A DNA stretch of 18,258 nucleotides from Fimbriimonadaceae bacterium (GCA_022402505.1 JAKRSE010000197.1:1-18258); one strand, 5' to 3'; shown: positions 8,910-15,973, numbered from the stretch's first letter. A program made the numbers and translations. The notes: generated by a model not told the origin, from the sequence alone.

Positions 8910-9900
8910 GAGTTCCTCCCCGCCGGAAGCGGAAGGCGGCAAAGACGAGGATCACCAGCCCCAGGAGCAGCGAACTGACGCCCTTCGGGATTCCGTCCAG
9001 GCTCAGATTGGCGGTGCCGACATCGACCAGGGCGAAGAGGAAGGCCGAGGGGATGAGGGCCCAGGCGGTCGGTCCGCAGAGCAGGGCGACTCCCAGCGCG
9101 TCGAATCCGTAGCCTCCGGCGAGCCCGGGGAAGAGTCGGAAGTCGGATGACAGCACCAACAGGGCCCCGGCCAGTCCGCTCAGGGCTCCGCTGGCCGCCA
9201 TCGCCTTCCAGAGAATGGTCTTCGTCTTGACGCCCGCCACTTCGGCCGCCTTGGGTCCGGATCCGACGGCGGCAAGCTCATAGCCGCCGACCGATCGGCG
9301 GAGCCAGACGATGGTGGCGGTCACCACCAGCACCGCCACGAAGAAGGCGAGATTCCAGCGGAACGGCCCCTGGGTCACCAGATTCGGAAGCCGGGTCGCC
9401 TCGTCCAGCGATGCGGTGGTGGCGTTGGTCTGACCGTCGCCTTTCAGCGGTCCACGGGTGAGCCAGGTGATGAAGAGGAAGGCGATCTGGTTGAGCATGA
9501 TCGTCGTGATGACCTCGTGGCCGCCCCGCCAAGCCTTGATCGCTCCGGCAGGCCAGGCCCAAAGGGCTCCGAAGAGCGCGCCCGCAAGCATCGCTCCGAC
9601 GATTCCGACCGGCCCGGGAACGGCCAGCCCCACGAGGACTGCTCCCAGGCCGCCCATGAGGATCTGGCCTTCGGCGCCGATGTTGAAGAGACCGGCGCGC
9701 AGGGCGACGAAGACGGCCAGACCTGCCAGCATCAGCGGAGTCATCCGGCCGAGGATGTTTCGCCACCCGGCCGGCTTGCCCAGCACCGCGAGCATGTCGG
9801 CGAGGGTCTGCGGCGGAAAGACCCCGATGGACTGGAGGGCTGCCCACAGGACTGCGAAGCTCCCCAGCACCAGGGCGACGTGCTTCCAGGACCAGGTCAC
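8902..9900 (-). CDS. ABC transporter permease, nucleoside/BMP type (first subunit), 332 aa
   Basis: The longer of the two BPD_transp_2-family permeases, matching the NupP position in BMP-type importers. Hydrophobic helices run through the whole protein. Family motifs include ALRAGLFNIGAEGQILMGGLGA (about 65-86), GGHEVITTIMLNQIA (about 126-140, the conserved cytoplasmic HEVI.TIMLN loop), and GGYGFDALGVALLCG (about 265-279). The start is GTG at 9898-9900, overlapping the TGA of the ATPase gene as GTGA, with GGGAGG 6 nt upstream (9907-9912). A longer in-frame reading to 10299 is Arg/Pro-rich antisense-type sequence inside the ATPase gene and is rejected. Together with its neighbours it forms a heteromeric transmembrane channel powered by the ATPase. 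Confidence 0.9.
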   Translation of the reverse strand: MTWSWKHVALVLGSFAVLWAALQSIGVFPPQTLADMLAVLGKPAGWRNILGRMTPLMLAGLAVFVALRAGLFNIGAEGQILMGGLGAVLVGLAVPGPVGIVGAMLAGALFGALWAWPAGAIKAWRGGHEVITTIMLNQIAFLFITWLTRGPLKGDGQTNATTASLDEATRLPNLVTQGPFRWNLAFFVAVLVVTATIVWLRRSVGGYELAAVGSGPKAAEVAGVKTKTILWKAMAASGALSGLAGALLVLSSDFRLFPGLAGGYGFDALGVALLCGPTAWALIPSAFLFALVDVGTANLSLDGIPKGVSSLLLGLVILVFAAFRFRRGGTHG

Positions 9901-11393
9901 GGCTCGCCTCCCACCATCATTCTTCCCAGAGCGGCTCGGTCTCGCGCCTGGTCGGCCGGCGGAAAGGCGAGGCGGCCGCCGTACATGACGGCGATTCGGT
10001 CGCAGTGGGTCAGCAGCTCGTCCAGGTCGAAGCTGACGACCAGTGCGGCCGCCTGACCCTCTCGGCAGCGTCGGCGGATCTCCGCATAGACGGCGTCGGT
10101 GCCGTCGATGTCCAGACCTCGGGCGGGCTGGAAGGCGAGGACGAGGCGGGGATCGGTGGCCAGAGCCCTTCCGGCGACGAACCGCTGTTGATTCCCCCCG
10201 CTCAGGCCGCGCATCTGGGATCGCGTGCCGCCGTGCCGAGTTCGGAAGACCTCTGCCGTCTGCCGTGCGAGGCCGGGCCGCTCGGCGAGCCGGAGCCACG
10301 GACCCTTGCGGAAGCGTTCGTTGCGCTGGAGCCCCAGGACGGCGTTCTCCTCCAGAGTCCAGTCTTCGATCACTCCTTCGGAGAGGCGGTCTTCCGGGAT
10401 GATCCGCAGGCCGGAAGCAAGGAGATCGGCAGTCGCGGCCGAGCCCTTACCGAGGATCGAGATGGCGCCGGACGCAGCGGGTCGGAGGCCGGCAGCCGCC
10501 TGGACCAGTTCCCGCTGGCCGCTGCCGTCCACTCCGGCGATGCCGACGATCTCTCCGGCCCGGATCTCCAGATCGGCCTGCTTCACCGCCTCGTTGCGTC
10601 GGTCGCCCAGGATGGTCGCCTGCTGCCGCCGGAGGCGGACCTCGCCCAGGACGGGCCGGTCCAGGACGGGCGGCTCGACTCCGTGGCCGACGATCATCTC
10701 GGCCAGTTCGCCTTCGGTGAGGCCGGGCACGGGGCGGGATGCCACCAGCCGCCCCGCCCTCAGGACGGTCACGTGGGAGGCATGATCCAGGACTTCGGGA
10801 AGGCGGTGGGTCACGACGATGACGCAGGCTCCGTCGGCGGCGAGTCGGCCGAGGCTGGCGTAGAGGGCGTCGCCGTCGGCAGGCGAGAGCATGGCGGTCG
10901 GCTCATCGAGGATCATGATCTGGGCTTCGCGCCAGAGCAGCTTGAGGATCTCCAGCTTCTGAGCCCCCGCCGGACTGAGTTCGGAGGAGGGGGCCTTCCA
11001 GTCGAATTCGAATCCCATCCTCCGGGCCAGTTCGCCCGCCCGGGCTTCGGCGGCGGCCAGACCGAGCCATTCGCCGCCCTCGGCCCCCAGGATCAGGTTC
11101 TGCAGGTTGGTGAGTTCGGGGATGACGGCGTAGTGCTGGCTGACCATGCCGATCTTCAGCCGGATCGCGTCGGCCGAGCGCTGGAATCGGGTCGGCTCAC
11201 CGCGGACCAGAAGCGTTCCGGCGTCCTGCGGATGCGAGCCGTAGAGGACCTTCATCAGGGTCGTCTTGCCCGCACCGTTTTCGCCGACCAGGGCCTGAAT
11301 CGTCCCGAATTCAGCCCGAAAGTCCACCGAATCCAGGGCCGTGACGGAGCCGAACCGCTTGGTGATCCCGGACATCTGCACGGCCGGGGTCAC
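9897..11393 (-). CDS. ABC transporter ATPase with two fused nucleotide-binding domains (NupO/RbsA type), 498 aa
   Basis: Two ABC domains in one chain energise the importer. Domain 1 (about 5-240) has Walker A GENGAGKTT (37-45), Q-loop around MVSQHY, a degenerate signature LSPAGAQ (139-145), Walker B IMILDEPT (159-166) and switch His in VVTHR. Domain 2 (about 250-498) has a degenerate Walker A GVDGSGQREL (287-296) without Lys-Thr, a canonical signature LSGGNQQ (397-403), and a Walker B variant LVLAFQPARGLD (418-429) in which Gln replaces the catalytic Glu. This asymmetry is normal for the RbsA/NupO subfamily. The start is GTG at 11391-11393, forming GTGA with the stop of the dehydrogenase gene; GGAGG lies further upstream than usual. 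No substrate-binding protein gene is adjacent. Confidence 0.93.
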   Translation of the reverse strand: MTPAVQMSGITKRFGSVTALDSVDFRAEFGTIQALVGENGAGKTTLMKVLYGSHPQDAGTLLVRGEPTRFQRSADAIRLKIGMVSQHYAVIPELTNLQNLILGAEGGEWLGLAAAEARAGELARRMGFEFDWKAPSSELSPAGAQKLEILKLLWREAQIMILDEPTAMLSPADGDALYASLGRLAADGACVIVVTHRLPEVLDHASHVTVLRAGRLVASRPVPGLTEGELAEMIVGHGVEPPVLDRPVLGEVRLRRQQATILGDRRNEAVKQADLEIRAGEIVGIAGVDGSGQRELVQAAAGLRPAASGAISILGKGSAATADLLASGLRIIPEDRLSEGVIEDWTLEENAVLGLQRNERFRKGPWLRLAERPGLARQTAEVFRTRHGGTRSQMRGLSGGNQQRFVAGRALATDPRLVLAFQPARGLDIDGTDAVYAEIRRRCREGQAAALVVSFDLDELLTHCDRIAVMYGGRLAFPPADQARDRAALGRMMVGGEP

Positions 11394-12253
11394 GGCGATC
11401 CATCCTCCAGGTAGAGGCGGTAGGCGGCGGCGGTGGTCAGTTCGCCCTCGCCTCGGTCCAGCAGGTCCTGCATCACCTGCATCGCGGTTTCGGTGAGGGG
11501 ATCGGGCAGGCCCAGCTCGGCCGCCAGCTCTCGGCAGTACCCGAAATCCTTGTGCTGGTTCGCCACGCTGAAGCCGGGAGACCAGTCTTCGTTCAGGATC
11601 TTCGGCCCGTAGTTCTCAAAGGCCCAGCTCCCGGCGGCACCGGAGGCCAGGAGCTCGCGCGCCTGCGCCACGTCCAGACCGGCTCGCTTGACCAGCGCCA
11701 GGCTCTCGCAGAGGCCGAGCAGGGCTCCGCCGACGGCGATCTGGTTGGCGGCCTTCAGCGTCTGCCCGGCTCCGGCCGGGCCGACCCGTTCGATCCTCCG
11801 GCCGTAGGCCTGCATCACCGGCAGAGCCTCCTGAAAGTCGGCTTCCTCGCCGCCGACGAAGATCGTGAGGGTGCCCTTTTCGGCTCCCATCGAGCCGCCG
11901 GTGATCGGGGCGTCCAGGAACCGGAGGCCCTGCTCGGCGAGGCGGGCGTGAATGCTCCGGGCTCCGGCCGCCGAGATGGTGGAGTGATCGACGAAGAGGG
12001 TTCCCGGCCGGGCGGCGGGAGTCATGGCAGCGAGGCAGTCCTCCACGTCCTCGGTTCGGCCGACGCAGAGGAAGACAAAACCGCACACCACGGCCAGGCG
12101 GGTCAGAGAATCGGCCCGCTCTGCGCCTTCGGCGACCCATCGGTCGGCCTTGGCGGGGGTCCGGTTCCAGACCACGACCTCGTGTCCGGCCCGCAGAAGG
12201 TGGCCGGCCATCGGCCCTCCCATGACTCCCAAACCGACAAATCCGACCTTCAC
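11390..12253 (-). CDS. NAD(P)-dependent beta-hydroxyacid dehydrogenase (3-hydroxyisobutyrate dehydrogenase family), 287 aa
   Basis: The family oxidises beta-hydroxyacids to semialdehydes, or reduces them in the tartronate-semialdehyde and GLYR members. The N-terminal Rossmann fold shows GFVGLGVMGGPMA (4-16) and, after strand 2, VWNRTPAK (28-35); the Arg-Thr here favours NADP(H) over NAD(H), a prediction only. The substrate-binding loop DAPITGGSMGAEKGTLTI (114-131) and the catalytic Lys-Asn pair GAGQTLKAANQ (K167, N170) are intact. The C-terminal helical domain is full length. The start is GTG at 12251-12253, immediately before the Rossmann strand, 10 bp after the previous stop. The exact substrate cannot be told from sequence; its place between hmgA and an importer suggests catabolism of a carboxylic acid. 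Confidence 0.9.
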   Translation of the reverse strand: MKVGFVGLGVMGGPMAGHLLRAGHEVVVWNRTPAKADRWVAEGAERADSLTRLAVVCGFVFLCVGRTEDVEDCLAAMTPAARPGTLFVDHSTISAAGARSIHARLAEQGLRFLDAPITGGSMGAEKGTLTIFVGGEEADFQEALPVMQAYGRRIERVGPAGAGQTLKAANQIAVGGALLGLCESLALVKRAGLDVAQARELLASGAAGSWAFENYGPKILNEDWSPGFSVANQHKDFGYCRELAAELGLPDPLTETAMQVMQDLLDRGEGELTTAAAYRLYLEDGSP

Positions 12254-12263
12254 GGATCAAGGA

Positions 12264-12743
12264 TTATGACGGAGAGGCGGCGGCGCGGCGTCGCCACAGG
12301 GCCAGGCCGACCGGAAACTCGTCGCGGAAATACTGGAAGCTGGGGCTCGCCGCGAGTCCTTCCAGAAGCTCGTGGATCAGAGCCGCCTGGGCCGGGCTGA
12401 AGAGGGCGACGGTTTCGGCCTCGAACCGGTCGAGCCCGCCCAGCGGGATGAGGGCATAGACCAGGTAGGTGGCCGAATCCCCGTCCGGGTCCGCATGAGC
12501 GGCGGCGAGGAAGGCGGGAAGGTGATGCGCCAGGGCTTCCAGGGTGAGGCAGATGATGTTGCCGGCCTGACGGTCGGCCAGTGCCGGCGTGATCTGCAGC
12601 CAGGACTTGCCGGCGAACTCGGCTTCGATCTCGGCCGCGCCGTCAGGCTTGATGGACCGGGCCGCCTCGCCGACGATCTCCCCGGGGAGCGGCTCGGAAG
12701 GGAACTCGGCCGCCAGGCGGGCTCGGTAGTCGGAATCCAGCAT
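12264..12743 (-). CDS. DUF6714-like protein of unknown function, 159 aa
   Basis: A soluble, acidic alpha-helical protein without signal peptide or membrane helix. The central pattern, CLTLEALAHHLPAFLAAA (about 65-82) followed by YLVYALIP and FSPAQAALIHELLEGL, resembles the 'FLTPEAFRYYLPAFL' and 'FTPEQ..AI..FL..L' pattern that I associate with DUF6714. This match is by memory, not by search. The start is ATG at 12741-12743 with a weak GGA/GAAGG region upstream. It lies 30 bp after hmgA and 10 bp before the dehydrogenase gene, so it is within the operon. No catalytic residues can be proposed. Confidence 0.75.
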   Translation of the reverse strand: MLDSDYRARLAAEFPSEPLPGEIVGEAARSIKPDGAAEIEAEFAGKSWLQITPALADRQAGNIICLTLEALAHHLPAFLAAAHADPDGDSATYLVYALIPLGGLDRFEAETVALFSPAQAALIHELLEGLAASPSFQYFRDEFPVGLALWRRRAAASPS

Positions 12744-12773
12744 GGCCTTCGCCGTTCCAGACGGATCAGGAGG

Positions 12774-13931
12774 TCACTTTGTCTGCCAGCTCTTCCAGTA
12801 GTCCGGGTCTTCGATCTGCAGGGCCTGGGGGGTGAGCTTCAACGGGTGGAAGGTGTCCACCATCACCGCCAGCTCATCGGTCTTGGTTGCTCCCAGCGCG
12901 GCTTCGACTGCTCCCGGCTGAGGCCCGTGCGGAATCCCCAGCGGATGAAGCGTGATCGACCCCTCGAAGATGCCCTTGCGGCTTCCAAACTTGTCGTTGC
13001 AGTAGTAGAGCACTTCGTCCGAGTCCACGTTGGAATGGACGTAGGGAACGACGATCGCATCGGGGTGGTAGTCCAGCATCCGGGGGCAGAAGCTGCAGAC
13101 CACGAAGTTGTGGGCGGCGAAGGTCTGGTGGATCGGGGGAGGCATGTGGAGCTTCCCGGTGATCGGCTGGAAGTCGTGGATGCTGAAGGCGACGGGATAG
13201 ACGAACCCGTCCCAGCCCGCGACATCGAAGGGGTGGCGCGGATGGATGCACCTGGTCCGCCTTCCCCGGGCCTGGATCACGACCTCGAACTCGCCCGCCT
13301 CATCGTAGGTGCGGAGGGCGTGCGGCGGGCGGAAGTCGCGCTCGGTGAAGGGGGCGTGCTCCAGCATCTGGCCGTACTCGTTCCGGTATCGGCGCGGCGT
13401 GGTGACGGGGCCTCGGCTCTCCAGGACGATCGCCCGGACCTGCTCGACGCCGAAATCGAGCCGCCAGATCGTCCCGCGGGGGATGACGAGGTAGTCGCCG
13501 GGGCGGACCTCCACGTCGCCGAACATGGTCTCCAGCGTGCCGGAGCCGTCGTGAATGAAGAGGATTTCATCGGCCTCGGCATTCTTGAACCACCCTTCAA
13601 ACGGGGCGGCGGTCAGGACCTGGTGCCAGGTGAGGTCCTGGTTGCCCATCAGCGGAATCCGTCCCGAGACCAGATTTCCATGCGGGGTCATCCGGTCGGT
13701 GCGGAGGTGGCGGTGGCGAAGGGCTTCGTCCTCCAGCAGTTCCACCTTGGCCGATCCCAGGTCCTCCCAGGCCGAAATCTCGGTCGGCTTGTGGATGTGA
13801 TAGAGGGTGGAGAGCGGCCCGTCGAAGCCGCGGGTGGAGAAGAGCTGTTCGGTGTAGAGCTCTCCGTCCGGTCGGCGGTGCTGGATGTGCTTCTTGGCGG
13901 GCAGATCGCCCAGGCGAACGTAGCGGATCAT
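12774..13931 (-). CDS. hmgA: Homogentisate 1,2-dioxygenase family protein, 385 aa
   Basis: Non-heme iron enzyme that opens the ring of homogentisate to maleylacetoacetate in tyrosine/phenylalanine catabolism, acting in the cytoplasm. Two cupin-like halves are seen: the N-terminal half has FIHDGSGTLETMFGDVEVRPGDYLVIPRG (about 125-153), and the C-terminal half carries MPPPIHQTF (263-271), YHPDAIVVPY (288-297), HSNVDSDEVLYY (299-310) and SITLHPLGIPHGP (325-337). By family analogy the iron ligands are H299, E306 (D305 is one position nearer) and H335; the 36-residue H299-H335 spacing equals that of the human enzyme (H335-H371). The start is ATG at 13929-13931 with GAGGT 5 nt upstream; a 61-residue upstream extension crosses the divergent pdeM region and is rejected. 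No other tyrosine-pathway genes (hppD, maiA, fahA) are nearby. A related dioxygenase with another substrate is possible. Confidence 0.88.
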   Translation of the reverse strand: MIRYVRLGDLPAKKHIQHRRPDGELYTEQLFSTRGFDGPLSTLYHIHKPTEISAWEDLGSAKVELLEDEALRHRHLRTDRMTPHGNLVSGRIPLMGNQDLTWHQVLTAAPFEGWFKNAEADEILFIHDGSGTLETMFGDVEVRPGDYLVIPRGTIWRLDFGVEQVRAIVLESRGPVTTPRRYRNEYGQMLEHAPFTERDFRPPHALRTYDEAGEFEVVIQARGRRTRCIHPRHPFDVAGWDGFVYPVAFSIHDFQPITGKLHMPPPIHQTFAAHNFVVCSFCPRMLDYHPDAIVVPYVHSNVDSDEVLYYCNDKFGSRKGIFEGSITLHPLGIPHGPQPGAVEAALGATKTDELAVMVDTFHPLKLTPQALQIEDPDYWKSWQTK

Positions 13932-14004
13932 CGTTGACCTCGGAGGTGGTGCCTGGATGGTACCGGGGCGGAGCAACCCGGTTCGGACATCCTCTCGGGA
14001 CGGA

Positions 14005-14658
14005 ATGGAAGGCGGGTTGGAGATTCGGGTCGGCGGCGCTGCGGTTCGCCTCAGGCCGGACCGGACGGTCCTGGTGGGCCGGACCCTCTTCGCCGCCGAT
14101 CTCCATCTCGGCAAGGATCGTCATGCTCGGCGGCTGGGGGTGCCGGTTCCGCTCGGGTCGGACGAGGAGACGCTCGGCCGTCTGGATGCGGCCTGGCAGG
14201 ATTCCGGGGCCGAGGCTCTCTGCATCCTGGGCGACCTTTGGCACAGTGCGGTCGGGATGGCGGACGGGGCGGAGTCGAGGCTGGCGGATTGGGCCCTCAG
14301 CCATCGGCACCGGCCGATCCTTCTGGTCCGCGGCAACCATGATCGGGGAGCGGCCGGGCTTGAGGAGAGGCTCGGCTGGACCGGGGTGGAGGAAGGCGGC
14401 ATGGTCGAGGGGTTCCAGGTCCGCCACCATCCCCCGGCCGACCGCCGGAGCGGGGCCTGGCTGGCCGGTCACATCCACCCGGCGGTCCGGGTCGGAGGGC
14501 GCCGGGAGTCGGTCCAATGTCCCTGTTTCTGGCGGACCGGCGAGGGGCTGGTGCTGCCGGCCTTCGGGGCGCTGACCGGGGCGGGACGGGCCGACTTTGA
14601 ACCTGAGGACGAGGTTTTTGCCGTCGCTGGAGGCCTGGTGTCAAGGGTCCCTTTGTGA
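14005..14658 (+). CDS. pdeM: PdeM-type metallophosphoesterase (ligase-associated DNA damage response endonuclease), 217 aa
   Basis: Calcineurin-like two-metal phosphoesterase. All metal-binding motifs are present: ADLHLGK (31-37, D-x-H), ILGDLWHS (74-81, GD), RGNHD (109-113), HHPP (141-144) and AGHIHP (154-159). The C-terminal GLVLPAFGALTG (181-192) and the N-terminal pattern of a strand followed by 'PDR..L..RTLFAADLHLGK' are typical of PdeM, which in many bacteria is encoded beside lhr, an ATP-dependent DNA ligase and an exonuclease. None of these partners is in the window. I chose ATG 14005, which matches the usual family N-terminus; an ATG at 13957 adds 16 unconserved residues and runs into the divergent hmgA promoter region. 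A purine stretch GGGACGG precedes it weakly. The in vivo substrate is inferred from the family only. Confidence 0.85.
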   Translation: MEGGLEIRVGGAAVRLRPDRTVLVGRTLFAADLHLGKDRHARRLGVPVPLGSDEETLGRLDAAWQDSGAEALCILGDLWHSAVGMADGAESRLADWALSHRHRPILLVRGNHDRGAAGLEERLGWTGVEEGGMVEGFQVRHHPPADRRSGAWLAGHIHPAVRVGGRRESVQCPCFWRTGEGLVLPAFGALTGAGRADFEPEDEVFAVAGGLVSRVPL

Positions 14659-14671
14659 GCTTTTTTGGAAG

Positions 14672-14702
14672 TTCTCCACCGCTCTCCACCGACTTTTCCA
14701 CA
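14672..14702 (+). promoter_or_regulatory. Cluster of DnaA-box-like nonamers upstream of nrdB
   Basis: TTTTCCACA (14694-14702) differs from the DnaA box TTATCCACA at one position. TTCTCCACC (14672-14680) and CTCTCCACC (14682-14690) are weaker relatives in the same orientation, with starts 10 and 12 bp apart, close to one helical turn. DnaA boxes upstream of ribonucleotide reductase genes are known in E. coli. Only the last site is a good match. Confidence 0.4.
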
Positions 14703-14737
14703 CCGTCGAGCGGCTCGGCAATCGACCCTCCCGAGCA

Positions 14738-14759
14738 ACTTTCAGTGATTCTTGAAAGT
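14738..14759 (+). promoter_or_regulatory. Inverted repeat, candidate operator of nrdB
   Basis: ACTTTCA (14738-14744) and TGAAAGT (14753-14759) are perfect 7-bp reverse complements separated by 8 bp. The dyad sits in the -35 region of the proposed nrdB promoter, the place expected for a repressor or for an activator contacting polymerase. It does not fit the NrdR consensus. There is no U-tract-like termination context. Confidence 0.45.
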
Positions 14760-14764
14760 CTTTT

Positions 14765-14773
14765 TGGTAAGAT
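14765..14773 (+). promoter_or_regulatory. Extended -10 promoter element for nrdB
   Basis: TGG followed by TAAGAT (hexamer at 14768-14773) is an extended -10 motif. No good -35 lies at 16-18 bp, which fits extended -10 promoters. It is the most AT-rich part of the 208-bp gap between pdeM and nrdB and would give a 5' leader of roughly 85-90 nt. Confidence 0.4.
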
Positions 14774-14866
14774 GGTTCAGGTCGGACCGGTGTGGTCTCG
14801 GCTTGCCACGTTCCCCGCAATTCGGCACTGGTCGCAGGCGGGAATCATCATCTCAAGTCAGCAATC

Positions 14867-15952
14867 ATGAACAAGGAATATACGATTGGGGGAAGGACCT
14901 TCGTTTTGGATCCGAAGAAGGCCGAAGCGGCCCTCTCGGCCAAGCGGGTGATCAACGGTCGGGAGACGATGACCTTCAACCTGCTCCCCCTGCGCTACCA
15001 GTGGGCCTACGACCTCTACAAGACGATGAAGGCGAACCACTGGGAGCCGGAGGACGTGCCGATGGGCAAGGACCAGGAGCAGTGGGTGAGCCCCACGGCC
15101 CTGACCGACGTGGACCGCTGGATCATCCGGATGGGGATCGGCTACTTCAGCGCGGCGGAGGGCATCGTGGGAGACAACATCCTCCACGTGGTCCGCGAGG
15201 CGGTGACCGCCAGCGAGCTGAAGCTGGTTCTGGGCCGGCACGCCCACGAGGAGAACATCCACGCCGACAGCCTGCTCTACATGATCTCCAGTCTCGGCAT
15301 CAACCCGCACGAGTGCGAGGCGATGTTTGAGGACGTGGCCACGATCCGCAAGAAGAACGAGTTCGTGACCGGAGTGAGTCAGGCCCTGCGCCGCGACCTG
15401 GACTGGACCAAGACCGAGAACAAGCAGCTGCTGGCCAAGAACATCTTCGTCTTCGGTCAGTGCATGGAAGGCACCCAGTTCTACGGCCTCTTCGGCATGG
15501 TCTTGAGCCTCTACCGTCAGGGCAAATTCCCGGGGATCGGCCAGATGTTCCGGTACACGCTGCGGGACGAGTCGAACCACATCGAGCTCTTCCGCCAGCT
15601 GTTGATGGACATGATCGAAGAGAATCCGGACATCTGGACCGCCGAATTCCGAGCGGAGCTTCGCGGTCTGATGAAGACGGCCGTCGAGCTGGAGAAGGAG
15701 TTCATCAGCGACTGCCTGCCGGTGAACTCGGTCGGGCTTTCCTTGGCCGAATTCAACACCTACATCGACTACATCGCCGATCGCCGACTGGAAGGCTGCG
15801 GCCTGGAGACCCTCAACCCGCCGATCTCCAACCCCCTGCCCTGGCTGGCCGAGCTGATCGACATGAAGAAGGAGCAGAACTTCTTCGAGGGCCGGGTGAC
15901 CGAGTACCAGAAGACCGGCGCCCTGATCTCCGGCAACGACGACGATCTCTGA
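14867..15952 (+). CDS. nrdB: Class I ribonucleotide reductase small (beta/R2) subunit, class Ic-like, 361 aa
   Basis: R2 carries the dimetal cofactor that starts radical transfer to NrdA for dNTP synthesis. Six ligands are visible: E98, E129, H132 (HEENIH), E201 (CMEGTQFY), E235 and H238 (RDESNH). W59 (HWEPEDV) matches the radical-transfer Trp, Y347 a tail Tyr, and the acidic DDDL end the NrdA-docking tail. The position of the class Ia radical tyrosine (His+4) is Leu136, and the first ligand is Glu, not Asp. Ligand spacings (31, 72, 34) are almost those of the Chlamydia Mn/Fe enzyme (31, 73, 34), which also has Tyr at His+6 (here Y138). The start is ATG 14867; no Shine-Dalgarno is seen. A reading from 14792 adds unconserved residues. 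nrdA is not in the window. It ends in an intrinsic terminator. Confidence 0.93.
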   Translation: MNKEYTIGGRTFVLDPKKAEAALSAKRVINGRETMTFNLLPLRYQWAYDLYKTMKANHWEPEDVPMGKDQEQWVSPTALTDVDRWIIRMGIGYFSAAEGIVGDNILHVVREAVTASELKLVLGRHAHEENIHADSLLYMISSLGINPHECEAMFEDVATIRKKNEFVTGVSQALRRDLDWTKTENKQLLAKNIFVFGQCMEGTQFYGLFGMVLSLYRQGKFPGIGQMFRYTLRDESNHIELFRQLLMDMIEENPDIWTAEFRAELRGLMKTAVELEKEFISDCLPVNSVGLSLAEFNTYIDYIADRRLEGCGLETLNPPISNPLPWLAELIDMKKEQNFFEGRVTEYQKTGALISGNDDDL

Positions 15953-15961
15953 CGTCGTCGT
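15936..15961 (+). other. Hairpin across the nrdB stop codon
   Basis: ACGACGACG (15936-15944) pairs with CGTCGTCGT (15953-15961) around an 8-nt loop that contains the TGA stop at 15950-15952. It lies 13 nt before the terminator stem. It may simply reflect the Asp-codon run at the C-terminus; a role in mRNA stability is possible. Confidence 0.35.
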
Positions 15962-15973
15962 CATGACCCCACG

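Noticed and set aside
10005..11414. 469-codon plus-strand frame antisense to the ABC ATPase
   Set aside because: Both ABC domains on the minus strand are intact and the plus-strand frame has no motifs.
12372..13937. 521-codon plus-strand frame antisense to hmgA and the DUF6714-like gene
   Set aside because: It spans two real minus-strand genes and their gap; composition is that of a shadow frame.
14650..14668. T-run after pdeM as an intrinsic terminator
   Set aside because: A six-T run is present, but the only stem before it is about 4 bp with a 3-nt loop (AAGG/CCTT) and is separated from the T-run, so termination is not supported.
14752..14757. TTGAAA as the -35 of the nrdB promoter
   Set aside because: The spacing to TAAGAT is only 10 bp. 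The bases are better explained as part of the TGAAAGT arm of the dyad.
14659..14866. NrdR boxes or a cobalamin riboswitch before nrdB
   Set aside because: I looked for paired NrdR-type palindromes and for cobalamin-box-like sequence in this gap and found neither.
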